Positions 1 through 12,052 of a stretch of DNA of 64,000 nucleotides are shown piece by piece. The notes below the pieces were generated by a model. The model did no database searches and had not been told where the DNA came from. It saw only the letters and a list, made by a program, of their open reading frames with translations. The number at the start of each line of letters is the position of its first letter. Within the stretch, counting starts at the first letter, position 1. Where the stretch lies: the NCBI GenBank assembly GCA_022432975.1, contig CM039505.1, positions 50,427,897 to 50,491,896 of the forward strand, written 5' to 3'. Source of the DNA: Begonia masoniana. Lineage: Eukaryota > Streptophyta > Magnoliopsida > Cucurbitales > Begoniaceae. The translations under genes were made by a program, and so were the position numbers.

Positions 1-630
1 TTCTTCTTCTTCTTCTTCTTCTTCTTCTTCTTCTTCTTCTTCTTCTTCTTCTTCTTCTTCTTCTTCTTCTTCTTCTTCTTCTTCTTCTTCTTCTTCTTCT
101 TCTTCTTCTTCTTCTTCTTCTTCTTCTTCTTCTTCTTCTTCTTCTTCTTCTTCTTCTTCTTCTTCTTCTTCTTCTTCTTCTTCTTCTTCTTCTTCTTCTT
201 CTTCTTCTTCTTCTTCTTCTTCTTCTTCTTCTTCTTCTTCTTCTTCTTCTTCTTCTTCTTCTTCTTCTTCTTCTTCTTCTTCTTCTTCTTCTTCTTCTTC
301 TTCTTCTTCTTCTTCTTCTTCTTCTTCTTCTTCTTCTTCTTCTTCTTCTTCTTCTTCTTCTTCTTCTTCTTCTTCTTCTTCTTCTTCTTCTTCTTCTTCT
401 TCTTCTTCTTCTTCTTCTTCTTCTTCTTCTTCTTCTTCTTCTTCTTCTTCTTCTTCTTCTTCTTCTTCTTCTTCTTCTTCTTCTTCTTCTTCTTCTTCTT
501 CTTCTTCTTCTTCTTCTTCTTCTTCTTCTTCTTCTTCTTCTTCTTCTTCTTCTTCTTCTTCTTCTTCTTCTTCTTCTTCTTCTTCTTCTTCTTCTTCTTC
601 TTCTTCTTCTTCTTCTTCTTCTTCTTCTTC
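1..630. repeat. (TTC)n microsatellite, 210 uninterrupted units
   Basis: Seen directly: 630 bases of perfect TTC with no interruption, open at the window start, so its full length is unknown. It ends only 35 bases before the start codon of the response regulator gene, so it lies in that gene's 5' untranslated region or core promoter. On the other strand it reads GAA, the kind of purine/pyrimidine tract able to form triplexes. Short CT-rich tracts are common in plant 5' leaders, but this length is far outside the usual range. Confidence 0.97.
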
Positions 631-664
631 CTCTGTTTTTTAGTGGGTTCTTTGTTTTTCTGTA

Positions 665-1686
<1,022 letters not shown>

Positions 1687-3153
1687 TCAATCATGGAAAC
1701 CAAAAATTAAAAATTAAAAAAAAAAAATTTAAACTTTTTTCTCTGTAATTTCTGATAAATACTTGCTGCGTAGAACGTAGAGCGATGATTGATGCTTCAT
1801 GTATACAAACAAATTTACAAGGAAATTATTTGTGGTCCAATTTTTGTAGTGCTGATGCAATACAACGTCAAAATGAAAATAAGTTTCAACGATATTAAAT
1901 TTTAATTGCACTAATAATTGTTTGATACGTCAATAAATATGTTTAGATAATACAATACAAGAATAAACGTAATACTATTCTTAAATTTTATATTTTAAAG
2001 CACGGAGTTGTGACCGTTCTCGATCAGATAATTGTGAAAGTTGAGTTTTAGAAATAGAGTTTTCTCGATCAAGTAGGACAAGATCGTTTCGGTAAATCCA
2101 GAAACGGCCTTTGTCCAAACCGGACGATAGAGTTTAGGAGATGTTATGATTTTTTTTGGCAAATTCAAAAAATTATTGATCGATTAAAATAAAATTAAAA
2201 AATTATATATGCTAACGAGTAATGTTAAGTGTACATTCTATTCTATTTTATTTCGGACAAAAAAGTGCCGTTATCGAATTATGTTTAACAAATTGAATTT
2301 CATAATACTTGGGCCGGTCCAAGTTATGATTCAAATATGATTCTTTTTACAATATTTAAGATTGGTTCGGTTTTGGGCCATTTACATCCCCAACCCAATA
2401 AGAAAATGTTAAATAAACCCAATGTAATAATCTATGATTTTATTTTGTTGTCACGTTATCAAATAATTTGAACAATAGATTGAAAAATTACAACCAAAGG
2501 GATAAGAGGCTTACGGACCGAAACTACGGTTCAAATTAGGATCGGTCCGGCTCCCACCCTTATATAAACCGTAATCAGTTCTTAAGATAGAAAACCCGTG
2601 AAAGACACTTTAGGTCAGTTCGCGTGTTGGGTGCATGAAATTGTAAGAAATAAACAGAATTGTGGATTACAAAATTTTGACTTAAACTTTGTACACCTTG
2701 TCTAACCCATGATTCAACTTATACAAATTAAACAAAACTCGTCCAAACTCAACCTTAAATTTATATATTTTAATCATATTAATTTTTATTTTTTATTTTC
2801 AGAACCGGATTGTGCCCACCCTAAGCATTGACTCATGCGGAACCTAGGTACAAACTTCCAATTTAAGAGGAACATTGTCCCCTAAAATCGGCATAGTTCT
2901 AAGTGCTATTATTTGATGCATTTGTTGTTCTTATTGTAGGATAATTAATTTAATTTATTCAAATCTTTGTTGATTATCAAATTGTACTATTATATGTATT
3001 TTTTAATATAATTAAAATTATTAATATTTTTTTTTCTAGTTATCCAAACTAACTATAGAATAGGATAAGCAATTTTCTCAAATAAATTTTGTGAATTTAC
3101 TAGATTACACCAAAAAAAAGTGACCTTACCATGTCTTAATTTTTAAGGTAATA
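1687..3153. other. AT-rich intergenic spacer
   Basis: No reading frame longer than about 60 codons looks real here. The first stretch should contain the 3' untranslated region of the response regulator. Around 2300-2560 there are short GC-richer pieces rich in GGTTCGG/CCGGTCC words, similar to degraded DNA transposon ends, but no boundaries can be set. Confidence 0.6.
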
Positions 3154-5594
3154 TGTAACGACCCGTAATTCGGTCATTACGAACTTGACTTAACGTACAA
3201 TTCTATAAGAAAATTTTAATAAAATACTAAACGTCTGTAAATTTCCCCCAAAACGAGTGAAATTCATTTATAAGACTTCATATAAAACGTGTGTGAAATT
3301 TCCTAAATTTTTTTTTTCTTCTTGGTGAATAGTACCTATAAATAGTGTTTTGCAGATCGATCGGCTACTTCTCGGCCAACACTATAAAAAACATCAATTT
3401 GGTCGATCGATCGCCCAAACCGGCGACCGATCGGTTGAGATTCGGGTTTTTCCGTCCAAACACACCCACCTCGCACCTTTCTTCCTTTTTCCTCCATTTC
3501 TTTCACTACACACCTAAAATTTTCTCATGAAACACCATAACTTTCATATATTTTTATTCAACCTATGAACATTATCAAAATCTTAAAAATCACACTTCAA
3601 ATCATCCATTCATCCATAATCAACCTAATTCACAGTTATCTCAAATCAAACACAACGTTATTTCGTTAAGCAACTCAAAACAACAACAATCCCAGTTATG
3701 TTCACAAAACATGACGCAAATCTGTAAGCCCATTATCTAACTAAAATTTAAAGCGTCTGTTTATACATATTTATCTAAAATACCTACTACTGGCCCACAG
3801 GTCAAAATCGCTCTAGCAGCTCCAAGTGCACTCCATGGACGTCCTTCATCAGCTACTCTGGTAGTTGTATTGAGGATCAACATCCTCACCTGTGATATCG
3901 TCACCTACACCACAAAATAAACTAATGAACCTAATACTCAGTAAGTGATGTAAGTAAAAATGTATGCTCATGACTATGCTATGTTGTTCATAAAACATGC
4001 ACTGATTCTATTCTTTAATTTTCTTGCATGACATAAGTTATTGGGGCACTTCTTTTAGAGGAAAGATGGCCTAACTGTTGTTCCTTTGGCGGAACGACCA
4101 TCTTTTTGTAAAGACCCCCTGCCCTGAGCCCAGCCCGTGGACGCACCGCCATCGACATGGATTGGATAGGGCTCGGAGCCCGCAGACGCACCGCCATTAA
4201 CCCAGCCCAAACTCAATTCTCCTACCCACAATAACTATTTACGTATTTTACTGTTTTGTATTCTTTTGCTCTTGTTTACATGAAAACATATGCATAAAAT
4301 TATTTTCTATGCTTTGAAAAAAAAATATGATGCATGAATGTATGTCACATTACAAAATTCTTAAAACTGTAAACGAATAATGTACTACTAAACAATCAAC
4401 AAACAATCACCAAATACAGTATCATAAAAACTCACAACCTAAATTATCTACCCCCAAATCAACACTCTCAAGCAAAGAACTCCAAAATCACAATTCTAAA
4501 CATCTCTTTGTGGTGTAGGCCAATCGGCCAAGCACATACAACTATGCACTTACCTCGTGTCCTGAGCTTGGTTTTCGGATATGTGATCCAACTCCTTTTT
4601 GACGTTCAAACCTAAAGCATGGAAATTAAACAACATACATCAAAAAGGTATCCAAGATGTAAACTCGAAATTCCTGTCAAATTGGATACTAAATTCAAAA
4701 TGTCATATCTTTTGCTATATATAACCGAATTCGATAATTTCAACAGCTATGAACTTCATGAAGAGTCTATTTTCACATGCTCAACCCAATTTATCAAAGA
4801 AAACTAACTCAAGGAATCGAAAATTTCCAAAAACTAACTTGCCCTAAAATTTTATCATTTTGTATATTCTCAACCAAATCAATGTCTTTTCCTTTATCTA
4901 ACCCTATACAAACATTATTATCCTTTTAAATCTCAGAAAATAAAACTAAATTTCGTGCATCACTAATAGGGTTAACTAAATCTTCATAAGACTCAACTAA
5001 ATTTCAACTATATCCTCATAAAATCAACCTTTTTCATCAATTTAACTCAAATCCAACTTACCTTCAAGTTCTTCTTGCAAGAGATGAAGTTTTTGAGGGA
5101 AGGAAGAGACGTCAACCGTGGAGAAAACAAAGCAACGTGAAGGAGAAGAAATGGAGGTGTAAAACCCACTTTCTCGAGAAGAAATGGAGGTGTAAAACCC
5201 ACTTTCTCCGCTTAAAGTGAAGGAAGATTCTAGAGAATTGAGTGAGGTGTCATTCCTTCATTGGAGACTTTTCATTCTTCATCATTTCTTTTTTCCCAAC
5301 TTCAACGTGAATGGCTTTTGGTTTTTAACCAAAAAGTTTGACCTTTCAAATTTTTTTTCATCGCTTGCTTCTCTTCTCTTTAGTTAAGTGTTTTTGACTT
5401 TTCAAAGTATGCTTCACTCTTTTGGAATTGGTTCATAAACTCTTTTGACTTTTCAACCTTTTAAACCCTTAAATCTTTTCTCTTTTCTTCTTTCATTTCT
5501 TCCATTACAATAATTTCTACTAATTAGCAAATTTATAGCATAATGTGATAATTACAACAAAACTAAAGTGTACGGTAAAATTTCGGGTATTACA
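3154..5594 (-). mobile_element. Solo LTR, 2.44 kb, gypsy-like family 1
   Basis: Exact 5-bp target duplication TAATA at 3149-3153 and 5595-5599. Read on the minus strand the element begins TGTAATACCCG and ends CGGGTCGTTACA, the TG...CA termini of an LTR. No internal coding region, primer-binding site or polypurine tract is present, so this is a single LTR left by recombination. It shares landmarks with the LTR at 48365-50783: similar length, the same start, and a CTCAGTAAGTG/CACCTACACCA block seen here at 3880-3950. It has CG-rich GATCGATCGG words near 3355-3440. Small frames inside it, such as 4015-4197, are not genes. Confidence 0.9.
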
Positions 5595-6104
5595 TAATAT
5601 CATTATTTGATATTAATAAAATTATTTAATGCATAATAAAAGTATTACATCTGAGAAAAGTAATTTATAATCCTCAAGCTTAGTAATTTATTATTTTCCC
5701 TATATATTGATAAACATAAAATTAAAATGTACGCTCCAACATGACACTTAATAAATAAATCCAATTAATAAACAACTTGCTTAATAAATAAGAGAGAGAG
5801 AGATAATCAGACAACAAGGAACGTATTAAGTTTAAAGTGCACTTGATTTCAAATACATGGCTTAGTTAGACTTCTTTTTAGTCTTCGAAATTAATTGTGA
5901 TATTGAGTGTATGCAAAAAAAATCAAAATAATCATAGTAAATTAAAATTACAAAAGTGAAAAACCTCAGACATTATACAAATTTTATCAATTATCCATGA
6001 CTGGTAAGTTAAGGGGTTAAATTACACTTTATGCTAAAAATGACTTCGAGTGACAAATTTAATTGTTTTTGCAACAATATGAGTTGATTTACTAATAATG
6101 TGAT
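5595..6104. other. AT-rich spacer
   Basis: Low-complexity AT-rich sequence with a short (GA)n tract near 5790-5802. The only special bases are the two target duplications at its ends, TAATA (5595-5599) and GTGAT (6100-6104). Confidence 0.6.
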
Positions 6105-6248
6105 TGTGACGACCCCCAAACCCGATCGGGGTCGGAGGGTCTCACTCCGGACATTTAAAACGTGACATATTTTTTTTGAACTTTACTTTTAAAGCTTTAA
6201 CAGAAAATAGAATCGAAAAACAGAAAATCAGAAAACATATTAAAAAAA

Positions 6249-7524
6249 GGGAAATTACCGGTTTCGACCTCGAAGTAACCGGTTTTTTCGATTCAAACCT
6301 TAAAGTAAAATTTTTCACGATTCAAACCTTGATGTATGGAAAAAGTTACAAAACAAACCTCGGCGGACGTCCTATTGACCGTCCTCTGTTAATTTTGCCG
6401 TAGAACGGACGGTCTCTTGAAACAAGAGACAGTCCGTTCCACAGAACGGACGGTCTCTTGTTTCAAGAGACAGTCCGTTCTCTAATTTTGCCTAGAACGG
6501 ACTGTCTCTTGAAACAAGAGACAGTCCGTTCTCTATTTTTGCCTAGAACGGACACATCTTCCACCGTCCTCTCTTTATAAATTAATTTTAAAAAAATATC
6601 AAACAACATTAGATTTAATCGAAAATTTTATCACATGTTCATTATAATATGGAAACATAATCGGAAAATTTTCATGATTTTATAACATTTGTATGATTTA
6701 TTATAATTATTTTACGTATAATTTAAAAAATAATTCACTAAAATTACAATAATTCGTACAAGTGTTAGAAAATCACGAAACTTTTCAGATTATCTTCTCA
6801 TTATGTGGTGAATATGTGGTAAAAATTTTAAGTAAATGAAAGATCTTTTAATGAACGATACTAAACGATATTGGATTTATTTAATATTTTAAATAAATCC
6901 AATATCGTTTAGTATCGTTCATTAAAAGATCTTTCATTTACTTAAAATTTTTACCACATATTCACCACATAATGAGAAGATAATCTGAAAAGTTTCGTGA
7001 TTTTCTAACACTTGTACGAATTATTGTAATTTTAGTGAATTATTTTTTAAATTATATGTAAAATAATTATAATAAATCATACAAATGTTATAAAATCATG
7101 AAAATTTTCCGATTATGTTTCCATATTATAATGAACATGTGATAAAATTTTCGATTAAATCCAATGTTGTTTGATATTTTTTTAAAATTAATTTATAAAG
7201 AGAGGACGGTGGAAGGTGTGTCTGTTCTAGGCAAAAATAGAGAACGGACTGTCTCTTGTTTCAAGAGACAGTCCGTTCTAGGCAAAATTAGAGAACGGAC
7301 TGTCTCTTGAAACAAGAGACCGTCCGTTCTGTGGAACGGACTGTCTCTTGTTTCAAGAGACCGTCCGTTCTACGGCAAAATTAACAGAGGACGGTCAATA
7401 GGACGTCCGTCGAGGTTTGTTTTGTAACTTTTTCCATACTTCAAGGTTTGAATCGTGAAAAATTTTACTTTAAGGTTTGAATCGAAAAAACCGGTTACTT
7501 CGAGGTCGAAACCGGTAATTTCCC
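6249..7524. mobile_element. Giant palindromic Mutator-like foldback element (family F)
   Basis: Two arms of about 637 bp (6249-6885 and 6888-7524) are near-perfect reverse complements meeting at about 6886. The outer ends are GGGAAATTACCGG and its complement. The flanks carry a 9-bp direct repeat TTAAAAAAA (6240-6248 and 7525-7533), a duplication size typical of Mutator-like elements. The other LTR of the host retrotransposon has the unoccupied site at about 12164-12172, which proves insertion rather than local duplication. Each arm contains further short hairpins built from a 12-mer, CGGACTGTCTCT, and its complement (6400-6560 and 7200-7380). No transposase is encoded. The two similar short frames on opposite strands are mirror images caused by the palindrome. 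Confidence 0.93.
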
Positions 7525-7569
7525 TTAAAAAAATTTGAAACATAAACTGAAAGACATATGGTGGAAGGC

Positions 7570-8025
7570 TACAGTGGATGACAGAATCCGTAGACAATCG
7601 GGAACTGTGGACAATAAGAAGCTGTGGACATTTAGAAACTGTGGACAATCAGAAATCGTGGACATTAAGAAACTGTGGACAATCAGAAGCTGTAGACGTT
7701 CAGAAACTGTGGACAATCAGAAGCTGTGGACAATCAGAAGCTGTGGACATTCAAAAACTGTGGACGATCAGAAGCTGTGGACGTTCAGAAACTGTGGACG
7801 ATCAGAAGCTGTGGACAACTGTTTTAAAGGCAGAATGGACAACTGTTTTTAAAGGGCAAAATGGATGACTGTTTTTAAATGGCAGAATGGATGACTGTTT
7901 TAAAGGCAAAATGGACAACTGTTTTTAAAGGGCAGAATGGACAACTGTTTTAAAGGCAAAACAGACAACTGTTTTTAAAGAGCAGAATGGACGACTGTTT
8001 TAAAGGCAAAACGGACGACTGTTTA
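7570..8025. repeat. Minisatellites in the 3' LTR (17-bp and 24/26-bp units)
   Basis: From about 7570 to 7815 a 17-bp unit of the form GTGGACAATCAGAAGCT repeats with two alternating variants. From about 7816 to 8025 a unit of 24-26 bp alternates (GGCAGAATGGACAACTG followed by runs of T and A). The same arrays, with somewhat different copy number and sequence, are at about 12215-12775 in the partner LTR. Open frames here (repeated W-T-I-R-S-C-G words) are products of the repeat and not proteins. Confidence 0.88.
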
Positions 8026-10059
8026 ACTTTTACTGAAATGGATGAAACTTAACAGGAAGACATAAAAACAGAAGACATGAAAACAGAAAGCATAAAAACT
8101 TCAAACTTCAGAAACCGATTCAAAACATGATTTTGGACATATCAGAAAACATGACAGAAGTTTAAGAAAACCAGATTCACTGGATAGCTCTAAAATCAGA
8201 GAAAATCCATGTACAACCTAAAAGAGAAAATCCCAAGCAATTCCAGAATATTTCAAAACATGCATTCAACTGTCAAACAGAGGTTTTAATAAAACATCAA
8301 CACAGAGTTTATACATTGTTTTAAAATCTCAGAAGCTATACAGAACTTGACATACATTCCCAGAATTCACAAAACAGAAGTTTTAAAAACATGAACACAC
8401 AGTCTACACATCGATTTTAAAATTTCAAAAGCTATACAGGACTTGACATAACTATCAAAAATACATTCTCACAGAAATAACATTTGTCTGACTGCAGTGA
8501 CCAACCCCCATGAGCTCGATCCACCAACCTCATCTACTCATCAGCTTGAGGCACAAAGTTCTCATCTAGAGGATCCATACCTACAACAGGGAGTTCAACT
8601 ATGAGCCTAGAGCTCAGTAAGAACATAAAAAATGTAGTGATGCATATGCTATGCATGAACTTTTGAAATACAGTAACATTACATTATATTATGTTTCACT
8701 GGACATGAAGGTATAAGTGGGGCTTATAGAGGAACTGACGCACATACATACTTGACATAACAGGACAATACATTGGTTAGTAAATTTTGTCAGGTCCCAG
8801 GGAAGGACAAGGTACAGGGTGTCCTTGGCGAGGACAGTTTTACATGAGTCCTAGGGAAGGACAAGAACAGGATGCCAGTCCTCGTCCACACTTAACCAAC
8901 ATTACATTCACATTTTAACTTTCTTAACTTCAAATCGTGTGCAGAAAATATTTACATGACTTTCAAGAAAAATGTGTATGCATGAACATTCATGGTGCTT
9001 GAACATAACAGAGACAGGTGACAGAACAACAAAGCAAGACATAAAATAAAACACACTTAACCGAAAACATAACCTACGGTTTAACTACCCAACGACAATC
9101 CCGACAACATAAACCTAGTACCTCCGTATTGTAAGTCTTTAAGGGCCGAACCTATATGTATGAACTTACCTGTTGTCCGAAATGCAGCAAGCTTTGTTCG
9201 TGAAACCTCGGTGATGCACGAACCTAGAACATGCACGTAAGGAAAAATAAAAAGAGCTACAAATGCTAACTAATAACTTAATAAGATATGCTCTAAACTC
9301 CATTCAAACCTTTAGAAAACAAACCAACGTGTTTTCATCCAAAAACAGTGAGTTTTCTCCAAAATACCTTAACCCTAAACTTCGACAAAACTCACATTCT
9401 AACTTGTCCAAACTCACTAACTTTAGTAGATGATTACCTTCACTGGAAGAAACAGAAGAAACAAAGTTTTGGAAATGGTCGCAGTCGCCTGGAAGAGAGA
9501 AAACAGAGAAGAGATTGAAGGAAACAGAGAAGTGAAGTGTGAAAGTGGAAAGCTTAACGTGGAAGAGAAGAGAAAAGTGAGATTTGGCTTCTTCCATAAG
9601 ATTTGGACAAGTGGCATGCCCTTATTGGCTCACTCCCACCAACCTTAATCTACTTCCTAAATTGCCCCTCTTTGGTTTCCAACTAAATTGTCATTTAGTT
9701 CTTTGCTTCGGTTACTCCTTAGTTTGGTCTCCCCCACTAAACATTCCACAATTCCAATAAAATATTCACTATATTAATAGTGAAATAATCCCGACCAATA
9801 ATTCAAGGGATAATTCCATGGCTAAAATGCCGGGTGTTACATTCCACCCACCTTAATAGAAATTTTGTCCCCAAAATTTGCTTAGACATCTAGTTCAGGA
9901 TATCTGTCTTTTACATCACGTCGTCATTTCTAAGCGGCTTCCTCCACGTTATGGTTGCGCTATAAGACCTTCGCCAATGGGATCACCTTGTTGCGCAATA
10001 CTTGATCGAAGAATCAAAATCTTCACGGGTCTTCCCTCGTGCGTCAGCTGGATATCCAA

Positions 10060-10460
10060 GTCCACTAGTTCCACGATCTGAGTAGGGTCTCGCACGCATC
10101 TTTTCAGCATCGAAACTTGAAAAACATTGTGGACTCCACTTGTAGATGCTGACAGTCACAGTCTGTAAGCTGTGCTTCCAATCCTCTTCGAGATAGGAAA
10201 TGGCCCAACCACCTTGGACTGAGCTTTCTCACACCAACCAAACCTCATCACGCCCTTGAGAGGTGACACCTTCAGGACTACCTTGCCGCTTTCAGTGAAC
10301 TCTAAGTCTTTTCTCCTCTGATCCGCATAACTTTTCCGTCGACTTTGAGTAGTACCAACTCATTGTCTGATATTAGCCACTATTTCACACATCAGTTGTA
10401 ATAACTCAGGGCCGATCAGACTGACTTCCAGTCTGGCTTCTCCAACTTTGTCCCAGCGCA
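10060..10460 (-). pseudogene. Integrase C-terminal remnant of the gypsy element
   Basis: Translating the minus strand in short pieces gives words typical of the end of a Ty3/gypsy integrase: a RKYESPLRWDKVGEA-like stretch, TTQSRRKSYAD, VVLKVSPLKGVMRFG, VVGPFPISKRIGS and GVHNVFQVSMLKRCVRDPTQ. Several stops and frame changes interrupt it. On its upstream side it is joined almost directly to a fragment of the start of reverse transcriptase, so about 2.5-3 kb of pol has been lost (size inferred from usual family lengths). Function in an intact element would be chromatin targeting and DNA binding. Confidence 0.78.
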
Positions 10461-10689
10461 AGGGAGACTCGTACTTTCTGTCGTGAGCCTCATGAGAAGT
10501 TTCGGACTACCGAAATATCCTGGAGCTCCACTTCACCTTGCCTTCAAGCATCCACCACATAGGCTAGAAATCAGAAACATCCTGGCGTCATCAGTTTTTG
10601 AGCTTTTAAGGAGGATACAACGAGCATAGAGTTTGACTTTGGTATACCCTGATAAGAGAACTTCTTCTTGTTCGGGCGCCTAAAAGACA

Positions 10690-11898
10690 CCAGCCAGGAC
10701 CTACAGTTGATGGTGGCATGATGTTTAAACAGCTAGTCCATCCCCAGAATTACATCGTATCCCTTTTTATCGATGACGATAAGATTGGCATACAATTTCT
10801 GGTCCCCTACTGACACTATATTGCCCCGTACAACCTGCTCGGAGTGCATAAACTCTCCGGATGATAGCATAAGGCTGTAGGGTTGATCTGACGGCACACA
10901 ACAAAATTTCTCCCTAACCACGAAGTCTCAATGTATAAATTACCATTCAAGATTGTACCTGAAATAACTGCCCGCTGTACTTCATCGCCATCCTCGATCA
11001 TTGCAAAAACCTTTGGGGTAGCACGATCTGGCCTCCTATCGGGCATTGGGCAATCCTGGACATGATGGCCCTTCATGTCGCACCGGAAGGAAAGGCCGGC
11101 AAAGAGTTTGCATTTCCCCGTATGACTTCTCTAGCAACGTGGGCATACAGGGAGTTGAGAAGCTCCCATTGGTCTTTTCACCTTGACTTGGTTGGCAGTT
11201 GTCACATTGAGCCTCTTCACGCCCCTGCTCCGTTGCTGCATCTCTTCCATCTCTAAAGCTTTGGCAACCACTTTCGAGTATGATACATTCTCATCTCCGG
11301 ATATCTTCACACCTCTATATATCTCTCTTTTTAACCCTTGCATGAAATGAAAGACCTTGGTTTCGTTCTCCCTTACTAGATGGCTGACAAAACGGGTTAA
11401 TGCTTCAAACTCTCTAACATACTTTGTTACCGATCCCGTCTGTCTTAGCTGGGTGAATTCTGACATCTTATTTGCCCACACGGCGTTGTAGAAGTATTCT
11501 TCACAAAATAATTTCTTGAATAGTCCCCACAATGTTTCCTCCATGTTAGTCGTGGCCTGTATGGTGTCCCACCAAAGTTTCGCGTCACGCTCGAGATATA
11601 ACGTGGCATAAGAGACCCTCTCCATGTCCTTCACCTTAGCAAGGTCAAACAAATCTTTCATCGTTCGAACCCACTCCTCGGCATGGACCGGATCCGTAAG
11701 TCGCCCGTCGAATGCGGGAGGTCGAAGTCGCCTAAAACTTTCACCACTATGGTCTTCCGAAGTAATCGAGCTCGAATTCCAAAACTCTCTCCTGATCATG
11801 AACATTTCAAATTGCCGGGAATGACGAGCAACAAGCTCAGTTAATTGCCGGATACTAAAATCCCTCTCTTCAGCTTCCCTGTACTGTCCTCAATCCAT
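10690..11898 (-). pseudogene. gag and protease remnant of the gypsy element
   Basis: The main open part (11131-11805, 224 codons) is a Retrotrans_gag capsid domain, with PPAFDGRLTDPVHAEEW, AKLWWDTI and FTQLRQTGSVTKYVREFE. The likely original start is the ATG at 11896-11898, with a TGA at codon 3. Downstream, after a frameshift and a stop, come zinc-knuckle residues (CDMKGHHVQDCP near 11050) and the end of a retropepsin domain (ANLIVIDKKGYDVILGMD, 10733-10800). I do not see the catalytic D-S/T-G-A motif, so the protease active site seems deleted. It then runs through LVSFRRPNKKKFSYQGIP into the reverse transcriptase junction. In an intact element these would form the virus-like particle; here nothing functional is expected. 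Confidence 0.85.
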
Positions 11899-12041
11899 AC
11901 TCGGAAAACCCTATAAACAATAATCAAATTTAATAAACAGAACTTTTACGGGACTTAAACACTTACAGTTGGTGGAGCGATCTCACGTGGCGGATTGCGC
12001 AGTCAGACAGTTTACAGGATTGCTTTTAAAACCCAGTTTCA

Positions 12042-12052
12042 CTCTGATACCA
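12042..12052 (-). other. Primer-binding site (initiator tRNA-Met type)
   Basis: On the minus strand TGGTATCAGAG follows the end of the 5' LTR almost immediately, the usual site where the 3' end of initiator methionine tRNA primes reverse transcription. It sets the direction of the element. Confidence 0.88.

Larger units (their letters stand above)
6105..9841 (-). repeat. 3' LTR of the gypsy element (with nested insertion)
   Basis: Read on the minus strand it starts TGTAACACCCGG and ends GGGGGTCGTCACA. It matches 12056-14591 along its length except for the inserted palindrome at 6249-7524 and the terminal 28 bp. It contains two kinds of tandem repeat: a 17-bp unit (roughly 7570-7815, GTGGACAATCAGAAGCT-like) and a 24-26-bp unit (roughly 7816-8025, GACAACTGTTTTAAAGGC-like). 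Confidence 0.93.

Noticed and set aside
6176..7648. Two similar frames on opposite strands containing ITGFDLEVTGFFDSN
   Set aside because: Mirror images produced by the palindrome, with no homologous domain; the likeness is not evidence of coding.
7535..7868. Frames of 96-105 codons with repeated W-T-I-R-S-C-G words, also at 12172-12543
   Set aside because: The 17-bp minisatellite read in three phases yields repeated peptides; no start context or known family.
7570..8025. Direct repeats that could be taken for a CRISPR array
   Set aside because: Units are head to tail with no unique spacers, and lie in a plant LTR.
9304..9648. Frames seen in the same form at 9304-9648 and 14044-14367
   Set aside because: Both are LTR sequence of the gypsy element; identity comes from the LTR pair.
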